Assembly (NCBI RefSeq): GCF_016545825.1
Contig: NC_052621.1
Coordinates: 15,922,910-15,986,909, forward strand
DNA: 64,000 bases
Direction: 5' to 3'
Origin: Eucalyptus grandis
Taxonomy: Eukaryota > Streptophyta > Magnoliopsida > Myrtales > Myrtaceae
Shown here: positions 55,316-64,000 of the stretch, one piece after another
Position numbering within the stretch: the stretch's first letter is position 1
Layout: each line of letters begins with the position of its first letter
Notes under the pieces: model-generated
The model's database searches: none
Told to the model about the DNA's origin: nothing
What the model saw: the letters and a program-made list of their open reading frames with translations, nothing else
Made by a program: the position numbers and the translations under genes

Positions 55316-56279
55316 TATTCCACTAGCACTCCAAAACATATATGGCAGAAAGGTTCAGGCATGCTTAGGCTTAAAACATTTAAACAACAATAATGAGATA
55401 CACTCAGTAAGTAAGCTCCCTAATCCTTTAGTAGTGAGGTATTTCGCCTCGGAGTCACCCTAAACATGCAACCTATCTACCAATGGCAAATCAATAGGCA
55501 ACTCAATGTATTTACTTTGCATTATCTATAAATAAGGAATAGGCAACTCAATGTATGGTACTTTACCACGTGTCCAGTTATTGCATAATAAATCACTACA
55601 TGATTGCGCCATTCCAACAAGCATACAACAATCACAATTCAATAATCTAGACATTGATACTAATACTTCCATGCACAATGCATCACACGAGTCCAAATTA
55701 TTACAATCGCTTTCGGCCACAACCGACACTTGCGTTGGTAGTCTTCCAGCTTAACTGGGCATCATCTCCCCATCAAGCACAATAACATCTCAACCTCACT
55801 CGAAGATGGCATTTCAATTAAGAAACTTCACTCCAAAATCCATCCATGAATGACATCTTGTCGATTTAAGGACATCCGAAATCGATTGGATATCATCCCT
55901 TGTAATCATAAGAGTACAAAACCATTTTATGATCACACAAGCATGTCACCACTCAAGCAAATTTTATCTTTCTCATTAGCCAATACAAGAGTATTTAATG
56001 CTCATATGTCATACATTAACAATATTTGCATACAAAGATGTCATAAAATAATGTTATATGATCACCCCTTGATTAAACGTCTACCAAAGTAATCATGCAT
56101 CCACCTCATGATATATATAACATGACACCATGATTTCATTTAACAAATGAAACCTTACTTTTCAAAAAAGCCTTTCATAAGCATTCATCATCATCATTTA
56201 TAAAAATAGAATGCCGAGAGCACTTATCATTTTTAAAATGGAAATTGCATAAGTATATACTACATTTAAAATTAGCAGT

Positions 56280-56640
56280 TTATGAGCACTTATCACTTTA
56301 AAAATTACAACATAATAAGCACTTATCACAATCACGATACTTCATTGCATCCAATTATAACCTATCATGATAGCTTAACACATCCAATTATCATTTATCA
56401 CAATAGTTTATTGCATCCATTTATAGCCTATCACTATAGCTCATCACATCCAATTTTCACTTATCGCGATTGCTTCTCATCCAATTATAGCCTATCACGA
56501 TAGCTTATCACATCCAATTTTCACTTATCGTGATAACCTATCGCATCCAATTATAAACTATCATGATAGCTTATCATTTCTACTTATCGCTTATCATGAT
56601 AACTTATCGCCTCTACTTATCGCTTATCATGATAGATTAT
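56280..56640. repeat. Degenerate ~33-bp repeat in LTR G
   Basis: Variants of TATCATGATAGCTTATCACATCCAATT(A/T)T recur about ten times. GATAGCTTATC and its near-palindromes make local hairpins likely. This is the copy-specific VNTR of LTR G. Confidence 0.7.
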
Positions 56641-57225
56641 CACCTTAATCCACTTATCCCCTAATCTAACATCATCAACCTTAATCTAATCATAATCCTA
56701 CTTCCAAGCATAATCACAACCCTAAACAAGGGTTAGGAAGTTACTCACTTCTCTTGGCCAAACAACAAGCAGTGGCAAGGGTGAAGGGCTCTCGGTGGCG
56801 ACAATGGTGAGTTGGACGGTTGGCGAAGGTGGCTGTGAGGCATCAGGATGAGGCAGTAAGGGATGGAGTAACAGCGGCTTGGCACAGCGTAGCTCAGTGA
56901 TGCAGCAATGGCGAGCACGAGGACAACAGTTCAATAGAGAGATCTCACAGTAAAAGTGGCGTGAGGGCGGTGAGTTGAATGGCTCATGGCTATGAATGGC
57001 CAAAAGGAACGACAGTGCTTGGTGGTGGCTCGATGGTGAGGATGGCATGGCGACAAGGATGACGGCACACGAATCAACAAGCTAGACAGTGGACAGCAAG
57101 GGGCGGTGGTGAGAACCAAGAGGGAAAGAGAGAGATGGGCATGAGGTGAGATTAAGAAAGGGTTCAGCTACAAGCGTGATAGAAAGAGAGAACGTAATTG
57201 AGGGAGATGGAGGGGGGAGAGGGGG

Positions 57226-57263
<38 letters not shown>

Positions 57264-57426
57264 GTGAGTGAGTGAACAAGCCCCAAGTACTTTTATTCCT
57301 TAATTCTCCCACAACCAAGTCCTTTACATGGCCATGCAAGCTTCATGAAGATTGCATATCCAACCTCATAAATGATTAGCTTTTGCACATGCATGAAATA
57401 GGAAGATAGGCTAGGTAGACTACCTA

Positions 57427-60400
57427 TGTCACGACCCCAACTCCATCCCCAAGGTCACGAGCAGCAAGGGTTATTTTCGCGACGTCCCAAGCTCATCGTC
57501 GTCCGATTCTTTTTATCTTGTTATCATGCACATGCAGAAACGTGAACAAACAACTCCCCGGACAAACAACAACTAGAAGACTAGGACATACATCACACAA
57601 AACACACTGATTTATAATATAACAGTACTTTTACAAACCCTTTCTCTACGAGCCCTCTTTTCTTTTACATCACAATATAAGTTTTCCACATAGGCCAAGG
57701 AAAATCATTTCTCCTCTAGCGTGACTACAGCTCCCAAAATTGACGGGAGACTTACATGCCTACGAGATTGAAAGATGAGGGTGAGTTTTGGGAAAACTCA
57801 ATAAGTAAAATTCCTAGTTCTCTACTAGGAAAGCATCTCATCATCAAAACCTAGCAAGTACAACACTCACAAACAGTATCAATGGCATATCAATTGCTGG
57901 CATATCAATTGCAAATCATATGTCATGCTTTATCTAAACACATGCCATCCATGCCAAAACTACCATCGACTTATCAATTATCATATCAACATATCATGCT
58001 CATGCATAACCAACATTCATGCAAATTCATTTATCGCCGTCCTGGCTTGACTAGGCTCTCCCGTCTCGACCAAAGCTTCCGGCTTCTTGCTAGGCTTCCT
58101 GGCTCGACTAGGGCATCTCGACTCGACCGAGGCTTCTCGAGGCTAGCTTCCTGAGGCTTTTTGGTTCAAGACCCAGGCATCTTAGCTCACTAAGGCATCT
58201 CGAATCAACCAAGGCTTCTCGTTCAACAAACGAGGCATTGCCGCCAACGTTGTGTGGTGACAGGCGCTTTTTTCCCTTTAAGTGCATGCACATATGCATC
58301 ATACAAGCTAGTTTTTATCTTTTCTCTTAGTCAACACATGCATGGCCCGAAGGCATGCTCATTCATTCATGTGTGTCACGATTTTCTTGCACTACACTAA
58401 TAAACATGCCGGGAACGATCCTTGGTCTGTAACTTGAACTAATCATTTAGCGCTGATCCCCGCATCAGACAAGGCTTAGAAACGGCATGCCTCAATGCTA
58501 ATCCAAGAACTTGAGACTTGGGTACACCTTGCTTAGGTGACGATCCCAAGCTTAACGGACTTCGGCTTCAACCCGATGTGAATGCACATGTATCGAGAAT
58601 GACCCTCGGCTCGTAGTTTCGTTCAACGTCAAGCACAAAGTCCCCATGTCCACTTGAATTATGGAAATTGACATGCTTGGTACCTTATCAAGATCTCATG
58701 GATTTGGGCGTTCCTCGTACCAATCAAGGCATAAGATCAGCATGCCTCAATGTCAACTTAGGACCTTGCCACCTTAGGCGATCCCTGCACCAAGCAAGAC
58801 TTAGACCCAGCATCCTATTTATGCCGAAACCAATGCTTTATGGCTTGGGGCAACCTTGCCTTGCCATGAACTCAACTCGAATGAACCTCCGCCTCATTCT
58901 AGGTGTGAACAACTCAAGCACACATTCAAGTAAAAACATGAGCAAAACCATACAAAAGATCCAACATTCTATCCACGGCTTAACGGGTGAGCACTTAACT
59001 AGACTCGGCAATGGAGACAACCATCCTAGAGGAGACTTCAGGATCTTACTTACCTGGATAAACCACGAACTAGAGCTTGAACTACACAAGATGGGCGACT
59101 TGCCTTGAGGCCAAAAGAGAGAGATGGTGAGGAGGGAGGAGGGGTGTTCTATGAGAAGGATGGTGGAGAAAATGGGAGGCAAGTGAGGAAAATGGGAAGT
59201 GCTCCTCCTATTTATAGCCCTAGGAGCCATCATTACCAAGCTAAGCGGTCTTCTCTAATGTTTCCAAGTGTCCCACCTAAATTCCTTGGGTGGCAATGCT
59301 ATGGGTCCAATAATTGAGGCCTAAGCATGAGTTGGCTAGTTAGGACACTTTACTTGGCGCTCGTAGGCGTCATTGATGATGGTCCGCTTTTCACTATCCC
59401 ATTAGTCCACCAACACCCCACATTTAATGGGCAATAAATGAAGCCTAATGATGATAGTGCCAACTCAGTGGTTCTAGAATATTCGGCCATAATGAGGGCT
59501 CGTGTATCACTCTCCAATTGGTCCATGTGTATGCCACTTTTTCTAGAATCTCCAAGATATTTTGGACCACAATCATGACCTTTGAAAAGTCAATGGACAT
59601 CTCACCTTCTTCATGAAGGAATTCTAGACTTTTCTTTCTACTTTCCTTTCCTTCTTAAGAAGACAAATTTTCCTTCCTCAAGAAGGCAATCTAGAAAAGT
59701 CTATCATCCAAGTTGATTCCAAGGCTGAGCAAGAGATCATTAGGTACACCTCAAAATACCGAATCATGTTCACTGAGGTTCGGCCACCGCACCCCATACT
59801 CGCCCAAACCGTTCCTTTGGACGATCTATCAACCAATAGGTTTGGTTGTCCTTTAATTGGTTCGAGACCTATCCTAAGGCTATCCATGGCCTAGCACAAA
59901 GCCAAGGTACTCATGGACCTTAGAATAAGTGACGGAATAGCCGCGTCTATCTTGGGCTCATTCCAGTCGACACCCGATCCACTAGTAAGGTTCATGGTCA
60001 ATGCATTACCGATCCATGATTGGACATCACCAATTCAAGATTCTATTACTAAGAATTAAATAAGGAATTATGCATTTTTGGTTGGAAGGAAATCGCATTT
60101 GGTCAATTCGAATTGTCCATGCATCAGTACATAACCGGGCGGAATCACCCGCGACCAGAAATTGCAACCAGTCGAATCAACCCATGACCATCCTCCGATC
60201 AAAAATCATCCCGTGACCAATTCTCATGATCAAAAAGTCATCTTATAAGCTAGTGATCCTATCCCATTGGTATGGTTGGTAGAAACTCATAGCCAACACC
60301 TCGACCAATTCGTGACCGATCGGTCAATCGGTCGGTCGTAATTGATCTGTGATTCCTTGCCAATCGAACCGATCGATCCATGGCCAATGGCCCATAATCA

Positions 60401-60455
60401 ATCCTTTTAGGACCTTATGGCCGATCCTCATAGGGTCAGAATCGAGGATGTTACA
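57427..60455 (-). mobile_element. Solo LTR copy F in LTR G; TSD ACCTA
   Basis: A 3,029-bp LTR: left end TGTCACGACCCCAACTCC, right end ATCGAGGATGTTACA, exact ACCTA on both sides (57422-57426, 60456-60460). It belongs to the same subfamily as its host LTR G and as LTR I (sense start TGTAACATCCTC). It contains a GGCTTC..CTCGACT repeat block (about 58030-58220). No clear copy of the small ORF is found near its TGTCAC end. 58230-60430 is LTR DNA without recognisable genes. Confidence 0.92.
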
Positions 60456-60900
60456 ACCTAGGCAAGACTTTCTCTCTCTCACCTCCTTCTTCCTTGGGCT
60501 TCAATCCCCTTCCTCAAGCCCACCATTTTTGTCTCATTAGATTAGTCATCTTTTAGAAAGGGCAAAATAGCAATTACACTAAACCATGGTCCCAGTTCAC
60601 TATTCATGCACATGGACTTATTAATGTGCAAGCTTACAAAAATCCAAAATGAGCCTAATTGTCCTAATGGGCCTCCTTGGGCCGGCCATGGGTAGCGTGT
60701 GGCCCAATGGGCCCATCCGTGGGCTTGGGCCCTCATGGTTCCTCATTTGTGACTCATTTCCACTTTTCCGAAATTTTGTGATCGACCAATGAAAAATTGA
60801 GTTTTCATTCCAAAGTGGCCTTCTGAGCTTTTCTACAGTCTATCGATCCCCATTGTAATCCCGTTCCGTAGATTGGGGTCAGATTGAGGATGTTACATAC

Positions 60901-61026
60901 GAGTGACGAATCTAAGGGTTAGCTTTGCATTAAGAACAGGGCACAATTGGAAACATGATTGAGCAAAGACGAGTGACGAATTGGAGAATTAACTCTGCAT
61001 TAAGAACAGGGCACAATCGGAAACGC
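60901..61026. repeat. 70-bp tandem duplication beside LTR G
   Basis: GAGTGACGAAT...CTGCATTAAGAACAGGGCAC is present at 60901 and again at 60971 with several substitutions, so it is older than the others. Confidence 0.8.
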
Positions 61027-61828
61027 AACTAAACAGTGTTGGAATCATAACCGAATGAGTAAATTGAGTCGCAGCCGATGAGATGGCACCGTGACGATAA
61101 GGATGAGCCCGAAGTTGGTGGCGATTGGAGATGGAGCGGCCGTGAAACTAGAGGGAAAGTCCGAGAGAATATTTTTCAATTTTATTTTCTGGAGCTTCTA
61201 CTACTTGTGCATTCGTTCTCTTTCTCGTTGCGTGAGCGGGAGCTAATCCAAGATGGGAGAGCGAGATAGAGAGAGACTTCTGTTACTGACGTCCCAATTC
61301 GCGTGTATCAACCTTCGTCCGGATTCCTGTGCTCGGCCCCCCTCATCCGGCGCTTGAGGGCCGCTTGATAGGCTCCTGAACTAGGCTGAGGGACTGGATT
61401 TCCTGGACTGACTGGTATGGGCGAACCGAGTTTTACTGGAACTGACGCGAAACGGACTAACGGGTTGGAAACTTGGAACGACTTGGACCATGTGCTTGAT
61501 GGGCTTGACTGGAGGTCTGCTGTGCTTGTGCGAATTGGACCAGGCCCAACGGACCGGACCAGGCCTTTGCAATTATGACCGAATTGAAGCTTTTATCATT
61601 TATTTTATTTTATATTATTCTAATTTATATATTTTTACTTTCTATAAAAAAATGAATATCTGATTTGCTGGCAAAATTTCAGATGTCGATAGGTTAAATG
61701 ATATGTGAAAACTAAATATCTAGGTTTGAGGGTTCAGTCATGCATGATGAGAGAGTTAACGGTTCTCACGTCGCCATTTTGGTACCACATTCTTTGGCCA
61801 AATTTCTTTTCATGCAATATCTTCCTAA

Positions 61829-61871
<43 letters not shown>

Positions 61872-62137
61872 AGTTTATTTTGAGTTTGGAAAGCTTAAAA
61901 CTTCATCAATTGCCCTTAGTTGAAATTGCCGCATCATGTAAGAGAAAACGAATTGAGTTAATCTGCCACGTGTGATTGGTATCTTTTCAAGAATGTACGA
62001 TATGTCTAAAAAAATTCATTGAGATCAATCAAACATTCAAATGATAGGCAAACAAAGCAGGACGAATCCAATCCAGGTAGCATAGATAAACTATACACCT
62101 TAGATATATTATAACTGAAATGGTTGGTATACATATT
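61027..62137. other. Unassigned DNA with a (TA)n tract
   Basis: No conserved ORF, RNA gene or transposon terminus was recognised. 61080-61560 is relatively GC-rich and could be an old exon or transposon leader. A (TA)n microsatellite lies at about 61834-61867. Confidence 0.4.
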
Positions 62138-62972
62138 GGGAAAATTGTCTGAAATTTTTAAGCTTATTGCACTTTTATCAATTCAATTTTAAATTTTTCA
62201 ATTTTGTCAATTGAGTCCTAAATCTTTTCGCATTTTGTCAATCGAATCTATCCGGCTAATTTTGATTAAAATTTGCTAATGTCGAAGCCAATCATCCTAT
62301 ATGGCAAGGTTGATGTTGGTGAGAGCGACCATGCCCTCACCGACTACGAGTGACATGAGAGCCAAGATGCCCTCTCCAACCGCAGGCGAAGGCTGCGTAG
62401 CGCTTGTGGTCATCAGCCTCACCTAGATCTACCTAGGTGAAGGCCATAACAGCATCAGGAGAGGCAGCCTCGCTCAAATATGGATTGGGCAAAGGCTAAG
62501 CAACCCTCACTTGTAGCCAGGAAGGGCATGGCTCACCTTCACCAGGGGTGAGCTTCACCAGCCACTAACAAGGACAAGCCTCACTAGCGACGGCAAGGTT
62601 GAGCCTCGATAGGGGCAGGGACAAACTTCGCCAAGGGTCGGTGAGATTAACCTTGCTGGCCCTTGCTAGTTGCCAAGGTCCGATGACTTACTATAGGAAG
62701 AAGGAAAGAAAGAAAAACAAAACAAAACAAAACAAAAGATAAAGAAAAAAAAATATAAATATATAGATAATTAGAAATATTATTAAAAATTATTCACGAC
62801 AATGACAATCATGTCACATATGACGAACATCATCCATGTTAGCAATTTCCAACTAAAATTGGTCAGATAGACTAAACTAACACAAATGCAAAAGATTTAT
62901 GACTCAATTAACCAAAAAAAAAGTTATGATTAGATTGACAATAGGTTTAAGACCTCTTTTGGTAATTTTTCC
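62138..62972. mobile_element. MITE with long degenerate inverted repeats
   Basis: The left GGGAAAATTGTCTGAAATTT and the complement of the right end GGAAAAATTACCAAAAGAGG begin ~180-bp inverted arms that share AATTGAGTC(C/A)TAAATCTTTT and TTTAGTCTATC(T/C)G-type stretches. The centre (62310-62690) is GC-rich and repetitive (tcaccagc/gagcctcac), with an (AAAAC)n run near 62715-62740. No transposase. The target duplication is not clear. Confidence 0.55.
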
Positions 62973-63066
62973 AACTTTCCATGCATGATATTTGAAGAAG
63001 AGAAGACAGATTACATGATTTTATATATAGAGAAGCAAACCTAAAATCCATATCTCCATGTGAGAG

Positions 63067-64000
63067 TTTTTTTTTTTTTTTTTGGTCAGAAACATAAATA
63101 TATTATATGCTTAAAGTTGAAGTTACATTAGCAGGCATTTTGAAATACAAAAGATCTTGTAAATAAGAAGGAGGATGTTGCACCCAATCTGAGGAAAGCA
63201 GAGAAGCTCGATGGACCTTTGCAGCCCAATCCGCAATAGAATTCGCTGCCCTATTGCAGTAAACGATTGTGAGATTAAGGCACCAAAGCTTCATATCTCG
63301 TATCTCATGAAGAATGCCTCTGTGCTCCCACGGTGTTAAGGCAGGATCGTTGATGGCGTATACAAGAGTCAAGCAGTCGGATTCCACTTCAATATGATCC
63401 GATCCTCGCCCTCTCCGGAGCAGGAACTTCAAGGTTTGATTTAAGCCGAGCACCTCAGCCTACAGTGCCGATGATGCAGACACTGGTCGTGCGAAGCCAT
63501 CAAGCAAGATGCCGAAGGAATCTCTGCACACACAGGCCACCGAAGCGTCGTTGCAATGGGAAAGGTGAGCCGCATCAATATTGACTTTTAGAAAGCCTTT
63601 GGCTGGTGGATGCCATCGCTGATTCAAATCATTTTGATTTATCCCACACTACTTCCTCTTCTGGCTGAATCTCCAACCGGATCAGGCGTCGACTAACACT
63701 GATTGCACAACCTGCTCCACATTGGGACGTTGCTGACGGAATAAGAAGTTGTTTTGGCTTTCCATATATTCCAAAGAATAGCCGCAATAGTTTCAAGCTC
63801 TGGTAAGCCATTTTGTTTCTCAATAACAGCAACCAACCAGCTTTCTATTCGATTCACACCTGTAGGAAGATGCTGGAGGTTGATTTCTGAGTGTAACCAT
63901 ACATTTAAAGTCCATGGGCATAACAAAAATAAATGTTCTGTTGTTTCGAGTACCTGCATTGTACACATACAGCAAGTAGGGTCTGAGATGATGTGCCGAC
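63067..64000 (-). mobile_element. LINE 3' end: zf-RVT, RNase H, poly(A); 5' side beyond window
   Basis: A minus-strand L1-type fragment. The poly(A) appears as the T run 63067-63083. Going 5' in sense order: a zf-RVT-like part (TEHLFLLCPWTLNVW, about 63890-63940; ILWNIWKAK near 63760) and an RNase H domain (about 63600-63100) with NIDAA, AEV and VESDCL carrying the D-E-D residues, then NRAANSIADWAAK near the end. A TAG lies before AEV and there are frame changes, so it is dead. Unlike the LINE at 4385-15202, this one keeps a C-terminal RNase H. Confidence 0.88.

Larger units (their letters stand above)
54521..60897 (-). mobile_element. LTR copy G, the 5' LTR of element G3, with nested LTR F
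   Basis: Left terminus TGTCACGTCTCGACCC, right terminus TTGAGGATGTTACA. Without LTR F and its duplication it is about 3.34 kb. The bases beside its two ends (AAGTA, TACGA) differ, as expected for an LTR still attached to its element, unlike the solo copies. It contains two (AC)n tracts (about 54699-54747, 54805-54844) inside a ~117-bp duplication, the small ORF remnant (55315-55153), a GATAG..TTATCACATCCAATT tandem block (about 56280-56640), a leader with (GA)n (57232-57261), and AT-rich DNA elsewhere. Confidence 0.8.

Noticed and set aside
63103..63453. Host RNase H-like gene
   Set aside because: It is the C-terminal domain of a LINE ORF2, with a poly(A) right behind it and zf-RVT remnants before it.

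Overview
This is a stretch of a eudicot plant nuclear genome, probably a woody species. Evidence: one multi-exon plant cyclic-nucleotide-gated channel gene with GT-AG introns, sitting in a very dense nest of plant Ty3/gypsy retrotransposons, LINEs, a tRNA-derived SINE, a PIF/Harbinger-like element and MITEs. I cannot fix the species from the sequence.

Layout. 1-36957 is a tandem set of decayed Ty3/gypsy elements on the + strand (G1: 2263-3255 plus 17216-~17940; LTR a ending 18676; G2: 18677-33509; LTR b ending 35547; an integrase stump; LTR c ending 36957). Their coding DNA has been broken repeatedly by ~3.0-3.6 kb solo LTRs of a second gypsy family, most with exact 5-bp target duplications: A (1-2262), B (3256-17215), I (20229-23712), C (23954-27255), D (28592-32168). 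LTR B carries a LINE (4385-15202), and that LINE carries a 4,968-bp Harbinger-like element (9160-14127): four nesting levels. 36958-42760 is the only convincing host gene, a complete CNGC2-like channel (8 exons, 696 aa). 43002-60897 is again transposons: LTRs E1 and E2, a truncated LINE, and a minus-strand Del/Tekay-like gypsy element G3 (46976-54520) whose own 5' LTR is G (54521-60897). G3 is interrupted by LTR H (49796-53015) and a SINE (54119-54313), and LTR G by LTR F (57427-60455). 60898-64000 holds unassigned DNA, a MITE and the 3' end of a minus-strand LINE.

The most interesting signal is inside the long LTRs. Element G3 links this LTR family to Del/Tekay-like gypsy elements and gives its sense direction. 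Read in that sense, several copies share a gene-like layout: a C-rich leader ending in a GTGAGT donor, a ~1 kb intron with a copy-specific tandem repeat, a 16-18-nt micro-exon ending in AG/GTAAGT, a ~110-120-nt intron ending in TTTCAG, then a small ORF. That ORF starts MA-PP--FG-P and has a core like V-T-T-I-W-V-x-E-G-L. Degenerate versions occur in six LTRs (A, B, C, G, I and more distantly H). I do not recognise this protein.
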